From the NCBI GenBank assembly GCA_903828035.1, contig CAIKKV010000343.1, forward strand, positions 1 to 5,158: a stretch of 5,158 nucleotides of DNA, read 5' to 3'. The translations under genes and the position numbers were made by a program. How positions within the stretch are numbered: position 1 is the first letter of the stretch; every line of letters starts with the position of its first letter. A model generated the notes under the pieces. It had not been told where the DNA came from. It did not search any database and saw nothing but the letters and a program-made list of their open reading frames with translations. This stretch comes from an uncultured bacterium (lineage in GTDB: Bacteria > Verrucomicrobiota > Kiritimatiellia > CAIKKV01). Shown piece after piece: positions 1-5,158 of the stretch.

Positions 1-527
1 CGCTCACCCTCAACTGCCTGGAGGAGTTGTTTGCCCAGGAAGGCACCCCCGACGGCCTCTTTTTCTTCGAGGACATGGGGTTCAAGGAAAAGCCGTTCAT
101 GAGCCCCGCCATGTACCGGGAGCTGGTTCAGCCCGGGCACAAGCGGCTGTTCGACTTCGCCCACTCCAAGGGCTGCCGCGTCATTGTCCACTCCTGCGGC
201 TACGTGGAGCCCCTTGTGCCGGGCCTGATCGAAGCCGGCATGGACTGCCTCCAGGCCATGGAGGTGAAGGCGGGAATGGATCTGCCCACCCTGCACAGGC
301 GGTTCGGCGACAAGATCGCCTTTTTCGGCGGCCTGGACGTGCGCACGCTGATCTCCAACGACCGCCGGAAGATCGACGAGGAGATGGATAAAAAGCTGAT
401 CCCCGTGCTGAAGGCCGGCGGCTCGTACATTGTCCACTCCGATCATTCCATCCCGCCCGAAGTGGATCACGAAACGCTGGTCTATTTCCTGGAGCGCGGC
501 CGCCGCATGCTGGAACGGATCCAGTGA
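1..527 (+). CDS. Uroporphyrinogen decarboxylase-superfamily protein (URO-D/MtaA-like), 5' truncated
   Basis: This is the C-terminal 174 residues of a protein whose start lies before the window. The frame is open from base 3, so the TTG at 27 is not a real start. Family members are roughly 340-380 residues, so about half is missing. The fragment has the late barrel elements of the URO-D/cobamide methyltransferase superfamily: an FFEDMG segment (fragment residues 21-26), the zinc-ligand-type motif H63-S-C65-G, an FFGGLD strand-loop (108-112) and an HSDHSIPPEV segment (145-154). True HemE enzymes lack HxCG. That motif is typical of MtaA/MtbA-type methyltransferases, which bind zinc and pass methyl groups between a corrinoid protein and a thiol. 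The third zinc Cys of MtaA appears replaced by H148 or D147. The methyl donor and acceptor are unknown, and no corrinoid protein is visible here. The stop overlaps the next start by four bases, indicating co-expression. The family is secure; the reaction is not. Confidence 0.88.
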   Translation, partial: LTLNCLEELFAQEGTPDGLFFFEDMGFKEKPFMSPAMYRELVQPGHKRLFDFAHSKGCRVIVHSCGYVEPLVPGLIEAGMDCLQAMEVKAGMDLPTLHRRFGDKIAFFGGLDVRTLISNDRRKIDEEMDKKLIPVLKAGGSYIVHSDHSIPPEVDHETLVYFLERGRRMLERIQ

Positions 528-1726
528 ACGTGATGCGCGCGGGCTTCGGGCGGGCGTGCATCACACCGCCCCTGGGCGCCCGGCTCAGCGGATACGGGAA
601 GCGGGACGGCGAGCGAGGGTGCGAGGGCGTGGAGGATGACCTTTTTGTCCGCGTCCTCGTCCTGGAGCAGGACGGCGTCCGCCTGGCGATCGCGGCATTC
701 GATCTTCTCTTTTTTGTGCGCCCGCTGGCCGACCGGCTGACAGCCGCCCTGGCCGGCGCCACGGGGGCGGCCCCCGCCGCCGTGCTGCTCAACACCTCCC
801 ACACGCACACGGGCGCGTGTGTCGACACGTGGAGCACCAATGAGGGGGTTCCGCCGGATCTGCCCTATTGGGCCCAGGTGGAAGCGGCCGCCTGCCGCGC
901 GGCCGGCGCGGCCGTTGAGGCGCTGAAGCCCGCGCGACTGAAGGCGGGGGCGGGAACCAGCTCCCTGCCGGTCAGCCGGCGCCGGCCCGATGGGAAGGGC
1001 GGGGTGGAGTGGCGGCCTTATCCCGAGGGAACGGTGTGCTCCCATTTGCCCGTGCTTCAGCTGGAGGCGGAATGCGGGAAGCTTCTGGGCCTGGTCTTTT
1101 CAATTTCCTGTCATCCCTCGACAATCCAGGGCTGGCGGGTTTCCGCCGATTATCCGGGCGTGGCGTGCGGCCTCCTGGAATCCCAGTTCGGCGCGCCCGC
1201 CCTGTTTCTCCAGGGGGCGGGCGGGGATGCCAAGCCGTGCGTTGTCACCGATGGGCACGGGGAAGGCGGCCCGGCTTGGCGGCAGGGATCCTTCCTGGAT
1301 GTGGCGGCCGCAGGCCGGCTGGTGGCGGACGAGGTGGCGGCGGTCGCGCAGGCGGGGCTGTCCGAGGCGGCGCCCCGGTTTTCGGCCGCCCTGGACGAGG
1401 CGGTGCTGCCGCTGGACCCGCCCCGGGGGGCGAACCCCCGGATCCGCGTGCAGCGCCTGCGGCTGGCGGAGCAGGTGCGGATCGTGGCGGTGGAAGGCGA
1501 GCTGACGGGCGAAGTGGGCAACCGGATCCTGGAGCAGCTCGGGCCGGGGGTGCACTTCGCGCTTGGCTACAGCAATGGAACGGGCTTATATCTGCCCTCC
1601 TCCCGGATGATTCCGGAAGGCGGCTACGAAGTGGAAAGCTTTTCGGAATACGGTTTTCAAGCGCCCCTGGCAGTCGGGTGGGAGGCGCAATTGGATCAGC
1701 TAGTCAGCAAGGAGATCGGCTCATGA
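524..1726 (+). CDS. Neutral/alkaline ceramidase-like hydrolase, compact form without signal peptide
   Basis: The 400-residue protein resembles the N-terminal catalytic domain of neutral/alkaline non-lysosomal ceramidases, zinc amidohydrolases. Visible landmarks in order are AGFGRACITPPLG at 6-18, SGYG 22-25, a strand ending in D60, SHTHTG 92-97 (zinc His pair region), SCHPS 195-199 with H197, SADYPG 207-212, QGAGGD 230-235, GELTGE 325-330 (E326, expected zinc Glu) and GYSNGTGLYLPS 348-359, then EGGYEVES 365-372 (Y369, expected zinc Tyr). Assignment of the metal ligands is by motif resemblance to Pseudomonas ceramidase. Secreted ceramidases are about 650 residues with a signal peptide and a C-terminal immunoglobulin-like domain; both are absent here. 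A cytoplasmic amidase or esterase acting on a small or sugar-linked substrate is more likely than ceramide hydrolysis. The start is uncertain: GTG 524 gives the GTGA overlap with the upstream stop, but GTG 530 and ATG 533 are in frame, and the conserved domain begins immediately after ATG 533. G+C is very high in the middle of the gene. Confidence 0.85.
   Translation: MNVMRAGFGRACITPPLGARLSGYGKRDGERGCEGVEDDLFVRVLVLEQDGVRLAIAAFDLLFFVRPLADRLTAALAGATGAAPAAVLLNTSHTHTGACVDTWSTNEGVPPDLPYWAQVEAAACRAAGAAVEALKPARLKAGAGTSSLPVSRRRPDGKGGVEWRPYPEGTVCSHLPVLQLEAECGKLLGLVFSISCHPSTIQGWRVSADYPGVACGLLESQFGAPALFLQGAGGDAKPCVVTDGHGEGGPAWRQGSFLDVAAAGRLVADEVAAVAQAGLSEAAPRFSAALDEAVLPLDPPRGANPRIRVQRLRLAEQVRIVAVEGELTGEVGNRILEQLGPGVHFALGYSNGTGLYLPSSRMIPEGGYEVESFSEYGFQAPLAVGWEAQLDQLVSKEIGS
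1709..1714 (+). promoter_or_regulatory. Ribosome binding site deciding the GH20 gene start
   Basis: AAGGAG sits 8 bases before ATG 1723, inside the last codons of the ceramidase-like gene. It decides the start. The same frame stays open far upstream (from about 1009) because of the high G+C, but nothing upstream of 1723 looks like GH20 protein. The resulting ATGA overlap with the preceding stop implies coupled translation. Confidence 0.8.
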
Positions 1727-3618
1727 ACGGATTCACATTTGACCTGAAGGACGTCCCGGAAATCCTCAAAAGCGGGCTGGCCGCCGTGCGGGCCGACCAT
1801 CCCGGCCGATTCGGCGCGGGCAAGGACACCGTGGCCGTTCACTTCGAGGACGAGTCCGCCAAGGGCGCCGACCGGCTGTCCGCGGTGGCGTCGAAGGCCG
1901 GCGTGACGGTCCGCTTCGGCAGCAAGTCGGGCGCGTTCCGCGCCCTGGGCCTGCTGCTGGCGGCGAAGACGCGGGCTGACCTGGCGTTCACGGAGAAGTC
2001 CGAGTTCACCCAGCGCGGGCTGATGGTGGACTGCAGCCGCAACGGCGTGATGCGGACGGACGCCGCCGAGGCGTTCATGCGCCGGACGGCGCTGATGGGC
2101 GTCAACATGCTGATGATGTACACGGAGGACACCTACGAGGTGCCGGGCGAGCCGTTCTTCGGCTACCTGCGCGGCGGGTACACCCAGGCCGAGATGAAGG
2201 CGCTCGACGACTACGCCGACGCGCTGGGCATCGAGCTGATCCCGTGCATCCAGGCGCTGGCCCACCTGGAGCAGACGCTGCAGTGGGATCCGATGTTCAA
2301 GCACATGGACACGAACCACATTCTCCTGGCGGGGGATGAGGACACCTACGCGCTGATCCGCCGGCTCATCAAGGCCGCCAGCTCCTGCGTGCGCACCAGG
2401 CGGATTCACCTGGGCATGGACGAGGCGCACGGGCTGGGCTCGGGCCGGTTCAAGGAGAAGTTCGGCGACAAGCCGCCCTTTGAGATCATCAATGATCACC
2501 TGGCCCGCGTGCGCGACATCTGCCGCGCCGAGGGGCTGAAGCCGATGATCTGGAGCGACATGTATTTCCGGCTCGGCTCCAAGAAGCACGAGTATTACGA
2601 CATGGCGTGGCAGATCCCCAAGGAGGTCGTGGCCAACATCCCGAAGGATGTGCAGCTGGTTTACTGGGATTACTATCACGCCGATGTGGAAACCTACCGG
2701 AAGATGATCGCCTTCCACCGGCAGCTGGGAAGCGAGCCGATCATGGGCGGCGGCATCTGGACGTGGGGGCATCTGTGGAGCGCCCTGCCGTGGTCGTTCA
2801 CCGCCGTCAACGCCTGCATGAGCGCCTGCCGCCAGGAGGGGCTGAAGGAAGTCTTCATGACCATGTGGGGCGACGACGGCATGGAGGTGGACATCTTCAG
2901 CTCCCTGCCCGGCATCCAGTATTTCTGCGAGCAGGCCTTCGGCGCGGAGGATCCGATGCAGGCGGCGGTGAAGAATTTCGCCGCGGCCTGCGGCTGTCCG
3001 TTCGAGCCCTGGGTGCGCGCCTCCGCCACCGATTCGATTCCGCTGATCGAAGCGCCGGAGCTGTCCAACGCGGCCACGGGGCGCGCGCTGCTGTGGGAGG
3101 ACCCGGCCCTGGCGCTCCTGGATCCGGTGCTGGGCAAGGCCGAGCTGCGGGCGTGGTACGGCAAGCTGGCCAAGGATCTGGCCGCCGCTTCAAAGGCGGG
3201 GGGGCTCGCCCGGCGGCTGGAATATCCGGCCGCCCTCGCCGCCGTGCTGGAGCTGAAGACGCACCTGCGGCGCGACCTGTCCAAGGCCGTGACCCAGGGC
3301 GACCGCAAGGCCGCCGGCGCGATCGCCAAGGGTGATCTGGCCGACTTGCGCAAGCGGGTGGAAGCGCTCTGGAAGCGGCATCGCTCCATGTGGATGGAGA
3401 CCTACAAGCCCTTTGGCTGGGAGGTCATTGAAGGCCGGTATGGAACGCTCATGGCCCGGCTGGCCACGCTTCAGGAGCGGGTGGAAGCCTTTGCGTCCGG
3501 CAAGTTGGAAACGATTCCCGAGCTGACCGCGGAACTGCACAATCCCTGGGAAGGCCGGAAGATCGGCGACCTGCATTTCAGCCCGGGCCGAATGCGCACG
3601 CCGAGCTGCATTAAATAG
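1723..3618 (+). CDS. Family GH20 beta-N-acetylhexosaminidase-like glycoside hydrolase (GcnA-like)
   Basis: The 631-residue protein should release terminal beta-linked N-acetylglucosamine or N-acetylgalactosamine by substrate-assisted catalysis. Residues about 1-95 form a short alpha/beta domain like the usual GH20 N-terminal domain, ending in an AFRALGLLLAA helix (71-81). The barrel starts at QRGLMVDCSRNG (97-108) and continues through MGVNMLMMYTED (125-136), ELIPCIQALAHLEQ (171-184) and the catalytic HLGMDEAHGLG (229-239), where D233-E234 is the expected polarising Asp and acid/base Glu pair. Later segments are MIWSDMYF (275-282), VYWDYY (313-318), GGGIWTWG (342-349) and MTMWGDDG (379-386). 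Residues about 465-600 are rich in Lys, Arg, Glu and Leu and look helical. The GMDEAHxLG form resembles streptococcal GcnA rather than secreted chitobiases. No signal peptide is visible, so cytoplasmic action on imported oligosaccharides is likely. Exact linkage and sugar are not determined. It is flanked by coupled genes on both sides. Confidence 0.9.
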   Translation: MNGFTFDLKDVPEILKSGLAAVRADHPGRFGAGKDTVAVHFEDESAKGADRLSAVASKAGVTVRFGSKSGAFRALGLLLAAKTRADLAFTEKSEFTQRGLMVDCSRNGVMRTDAAEAFMRRTALMGVNMLMMYTEDTYEVPGEPFFGYLRGGYTQAEMKALDDYADALGIELIPCIQALAHLEQTLQWDPMFKHMDTNHILLAGDEDTYALIRRLIKAASSCVRTRRIHLGMDEAHGLGSGRFKEKFGDKPPFEIINDHLARVRDICRAEGLKPMIWSDMYFRLGSKKHEYYDMAWQIPKEVVANIPKDVQLVYWDYYHADVETYRKMIAFHRQLGSEPIMGGGIWTWGHLWSALPWSFTAVNACMSACRQEGLKEVFMTMWGDDGMEVDIFSSLPGIQYFCEQAFGAEDPMQAAVKNFAAACGCPFEPWVRASATDSIPLIEAPELSNAATGRALLWEDPALALLDPVLGKAELRAWYGKLAKDLAAASKAGGLARRLEYPAALAAVLELKTHLRRDLSKAVTQGDRKAAGAIAKGDLADLRKRVEALWKRHRSMWMETYKPFGWEVIEGRYGTLMARLATLQERVEAFASGKLETIPELTAELHNPWEGRKIGDLHFSPGRMRTPSCIK

Positions 3619-3622
3619 AGGA
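3618..3622 (+). promoter_or_regulatory. Ribosome binding site overlapping the GH20 stop codon
   Basis: GAGGA begins on the last base of the TAG stop of the GH20 gene and lies 6 bases before ATG 3629. A second in-frame ATG follows at 3632, so the true start could be one codon later. The ATG at 3622 is in another frame and not used. Placement on the stop codon favours re-initiation by ribosomes finishing the GH20 gene. Confidence 0.65.
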
Positions 3623-3628
3623 TGGCAC

Positions 3629-4894
3629 ATGATGAAAAAACGAAGCGGGCGGGGAAAGAAGATCCGGGTAGGCGTGATCGGGCTCGGGCGCGGGCAGACC
3701 TATGCGCGCGGGGCGGGTGATGTCTGCGGCATGGAGCTGGTTGCCGTGTGCGACCACTGGGCCGACAAACTGAAGAAGAGCAAGGCCGCCTATCCGGGCG
3801 TGTCGCTTTACACGGACTACGACAAGTTCCTCGAGCACGACATGGACGCCGTGGTCCTGGCCAACTACTTCCACGAGCATGCGCCCTTCGCGGTGAAAGC
3901 CCTGGAAGCCGGGCTCCACGTGATGAGCGAGACGAGCGCCTGTAGCACGCTGGCCCAGGGCGTGGCGCTGGCCGAGGCGGTGGAGAAGAGCGGCAAGATC
4001 TACATGATCGCCGAGAACTACTGCTTCTTCAGCACGAACCAGGAGATGCGCCGCCTTTACCAGGCGGGCGAGGTCGGCGAAATGCGGCTGGCGGAATGCG
4101 AGTACATGCATCCCGATCCCATCGCCACCCGCCTGGCCCGCGCCTGGGGCGTCAACCACTGGCGCAACCGGTGCCCCTCGACCTATTACTGCACCCATGC
4201 CCTGGGCCCGATCCTGTACATCACGGAGGCCCGGCCCGAATATGTGAACGCCCACAGCATTCCGTACGCCGCCGACGAAACGCAGGACAATCCCGTCCGG
4301 CAGGGCGATCCGGGCTTCTCGATGCTCTGCCACATGAGCAACGGCGGCACGACGATCGTGAACGGCCTGACCCTGCGCGGTCACGGCAACTGGTACCGGA
4401 TCCATGGAAGCCGCGGGCTGATGGAGAACACGCGGTCCATGGATCAGGGGATGCTTCGCCTGGTGCATGACCGATTCGAGCTGAAGCCCGGCGAGGTGAG
4501 CGAGAAGCTGTATCGGCCGGAGTTTCCGGAGCACGCCGAGCTGGCCAGGAAAGCCGGCCATGGCGGCGGCGATTTCTTCACGAACTACATGTTCTCCCAG
4601 GCCATCCAGTCGGGCAAGCAGCCCCTGCTGGATGTCTACCGGGCGCTGGATATGTCGATGGCCGGCATCCAGGGCTGGCGCAGCGCGCTGGACCGGGGGA
4701 ACGCCAAGGAGATTCCGGACTTCCGCAAAAAGCGCGTCCGCGATGCCTATCGCAACGACACCTGGTCTCCGTTCTCCACGGAGAAGGGGCCGGGCGAGGC
4801 GCCGCCCAGCGTGCAAGGCGTGCGCAAGGTCTCGGCCAGGGATCTTGCCGTCGCCAAGGCCATCTGGCGCAAGCAGGGGTATACGGGGGCCTAA
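3629..4894 (+). CDS. Gfo/Idh/MocA-family NAD(P)-binding protein, GH109-like
   Basis: The 421-residue protein has the two-domain Gfo/Idh/MocA layout. A Rossmann fold starts with VGVIGLGRGQ (14-23; glycine-rich dinucleotide loop) and continues through LVAVCD (37-42), TDYDKFLEHDMDAVVLA (62-78) and GLHVMSE (95-101). The substrate domain begins near 130. Most family dehydrogenases have an E-K-P motif after the HV(F/L) strand; here it is S100-E101-T102, so the usual catalytic Lys is absent. From MIAENYCFF (126-134) and GEVGEMRLAECEYMH (147-161) to TYYCTHALGP (185-194), the pattern resembles GH109 NAD-dependent alpha-N-acetylgalactosaminidases, whose YPTHGLGP-type motif carries catalytic Tyr and His; Y187 and H190 would match. 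No Tat or Sec signal is seen, although many GH109 and planctomycete homologues have one. With GH20 next door, it is either an amino-sugar dehydrogenase or epimerase-like enzyme, or a redox glycosidase. The fold is certain; the reaction is inferred. Confidence 0.9.
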   Translation: MMKKRSGRGKKIRVGVIGLGRGQTYARGAGDVCGMELVAVCDHWADKLKKSKAAYPGVSLYTDYDKFLEHDMDAVVLANYFHEHAPFAVKALEAGLHVMSETSACSTLAQGVALAEAVEKSGKIYMIAENYCFFSTNQEMRRLYQAGEVGEMRLAECEYMHPDPIATRLARAWGVNHWRNRCPSTYYCTHALGPILYITEARPEYVNAHSIPYAADETQDNPVRQGDPGFSMLCHMSNGGTTIVNGLTLRGHGNWYRIHGSRGLMENTRSMDQGMLRLVHDRFELKPGEVSEKLYRPEFPEHAELARKAGHGGGDFFTNYMFSQAIQSGKQPLLDVYRALDMSMAGIQGWRSALDRGNAKEIPDFRKKRVRDAYRNDTWSPFSTEKGPGEAPPSVQGVRKVSARDLAVAKAIWRKQGYTGA

Positions 4895-4909
4895 CGGCTC
4901 TGTTCGTTC

Positions 4910-4938
4910 TTGCCGTGAGCCCGCCGGAAGAGTAAATT
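4910..4938 (+). promoter_or_regulatory. Possible sigma-70-type promoter after the operon
   Basis: TTGCCG (4910-4915) and TAAATT (4933-4938) are separated by 17 bases, giving about four of six consensus matches in each box. They sit just after the Gfo/Idh stop, where base composition turns A+T-rich. Transcription would begin near 4944-4946, almost at the GTG of the Tat-signal frame, and would make a nearly leaderless message. Boxes this loose arise often by chance, so this is only a candidate. Confidence 0.2.
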
Positions 4939-4947
4939 TTAAAGACT

Positions 4948-5049
4948 GTGAATAGGCGCCAATTCAACAAACTCGCCTGTACGGCGACCATTGCCTCCGT
5001 GTTTGGAGGCGTCAATCTAGCCCGAGTTCGCCAGTTGCAACGATTCTGA
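4948..5049 (+). pseudogene. Truncated 5' end of a gene encoding a Tat-exported protein
   Basis: A GTG-started frame encodes 33 residues beginning MNRRQFNKLACTATIAS and ending at TGA 5047. Residues 3-7 (R-R-Q-F-N, then K8) match the twin-arginine consensus RRxFxK. Residues about 9-25 form a modestly hydrophobic stretch ending in GGVNLA, a plausible signal-peptidase site. The mature part is only about eight residues. A second in-frame TGA occurs at 5059; the other two forward frames are closed at 5075-5077 and 5085-5087, so no single indel restores a long protein. The simplest reading is a decayed or truncated gene for an exported protein; Gfo/Idh proteins and other enzymes in planctomycete-like bacteria often carry such leaders. 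No good Shine-Dalgarno is present: GGAAGAG at 4926-4932 is 15 bases away. A genuine micro-protein, a sequencing error, or chance resemblance remain possible. Confidence 0.45.
4965..5037 (+). repeat. Interrupted inverted repeat (nested hairpin)
   Basis: Three nested pairs of complementary arms are visible: CAAC 4965-4968 with GTTG 5034-5037, AACTCG 4970-4975 with CGAGTT 5023-5028, and GCCTCC 4993-4998 with GGAGGC 5005-5010 around a six-base loop. ATTG 4990-4993 can alternatively pair with CAAT 5013-5016. No T-run follows the central stem, so it is not a classical terminator. It lies inside the Tat-signal reading frame. It may be a stable RNA fold, or only chance. Confidence 0.3.
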
Positions 5050-5115
5050 AAGTATTTTTGATCGACGCAAACCATAGCGGGGCGTAGAAAGCCAAAGAAA
5101 GCGTTGGTTTTTGCT

Positions 5116-5134
5116 GGCATCAGGTGCCGTTTTT
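5116..5134 (+). terminator. Weak intrinsic-terminator-like hairpin
   Basis: GGCA (5116-5119) and TGCC (5125-5128) flank a five-base loop and are followed, after one G, by five T residues at 5130-5134. The stem is only four pairs, so it would be a weak terminator. It is the only stem-plus-T-run I see downstream of the Gfo/Idh gene, more than 220 bases after its stop. It could end the operon transcript or a short transcript from 4944. Confidence 0.25.
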
Positions 5135-5158
5135 CCAAAAAGTCAAATGTAGTCAAGA

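Noticed and set aside
27..29. TTG as a possible start of the URO-D-like gene.
   Set aside because: The frame is open to the window edge and the conserved fold needs about 170-200 more N-terminal residues, so the gene is simply cut by the window.
897..914. Tandem copy of the 9-base unit GCGCGGCCG.
   Set aside because: It encodes an ordinary Ala/Gly stretch in the ceramidase-like gene, and such short duplications are expected at this G+C.
1009..1722. The GH20 reading frame stays open more than 700 bases upstream of ATG 1723.
   Set aside because: That stretch translates to Gly/Ala/Arg/Pro-rich low-complexity protein, overlaps the well-supported ceramidase-like gene, and a good ribosome binding site precedes ATG 1723. 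It is an effect of high G+C.
1696..2772. A 358-codon minus-strand frame opposite the GH20 gene.
   Set aside because: It lies opposite the GH20 catalytic region, shows no motif, and has the His/Val/Arg-rich look of an antisense shadow.
3611..4816. A roughly 400-codon minus-strand frame opposite the Gfo/Idh gene.
   Set aside because: It mirrors the codon structure of a convincing plus-strand gene, is rich in His/Ala/Val/Gly with no recognisable domain, and is typical antisense openness in high-G+C DNA.
4578..5156. A minus-strand frame running from the tail into the end of the Gfo/Idh gene.
   Set aside because: Its first 80 or so codons lie opposite the Tat-signal frame and the remainder opposite Gfo/Idh. 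No domain is recognised and the TTG start has no convincing ribosome binding site.
5141..5156. AGTCAA repeated with a 10-base period at the window edge.
   Set aside because: Two six-base copies are too little to call an operator or repeat array, and the window ends there.

Overview
The window carries the 3' part of a tightly packed plus-strand gene cluster, about 65-70% G+C (judged by counting several lines), followed by a 264-base tail of clearly lower G+C (about 48% over 4921-5158). Four plus-strand genes are convincing. In order they are the C-terminal half of a uroporphyrinogen-decarboxylase-superfamily (URO-D/MtaA-like) protein (1-527), a compact neutral/alkaline-ceramidase-like hydrolase (524-1726), a family GH20 beta-N-acetylhexosaminidase-like glycosidase (1723-3618), and a Gfo/Idh/MocA-fold NAD(P)-binding protein with features recalling GH109 glycosidases (3629-4894). 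The first two junctions are 4-base stop/start overlaps (GTGA, ATGA) and the third gap is 10 bases, so this is very probably one transcript with translational coupling. Its promoter lies upstream of the window.

This mixture (corrinoid-methyltransferase-like URO-D paralogues, signal-less ceramidase-like proteins, GcnA-like GH20 and Gfo/Idh oxidoreductases) is the kind of content I associate with large carbohydrate-degrading genomes of the Planctomycetes-Verrucomicrobia-Lentisphaerae-Kiritimatiellota group and similar environmental lineages. No sequence seen here fixes the taxon, so this is inference only.

None of the three complete proteins shows a signal peptide or membrane segment, so they probably act in the cytoplasm on an imported amino-sugar-containing compound. 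GH20 would release a terminal N-acetylhexosamine. The ceramidase-like enzyme would cut an amide or similar bond. The Gfo/Idh protein would either oxidise a sugar or hydrolyse a glycoside by NAD-dependent redox chemistry. The URO-D-like protein could move a methyl group. The joint pathway is a hypothesis.

The tail after 4894 contains a 33-codon reading frame (4948-5049) that starts with a textbook-looking twin-arginine (Tat) signal sequence and then stops. All three forward frames are closed by 5087, so it looks like the 5' remnant of a secreted-protein gene. A possible promoter, an inverted repeat and a weak terminator-like hairpin also lie in the tail. No RNA genes, CRISPR arrays, insertion sequences or phage genes were recognised.
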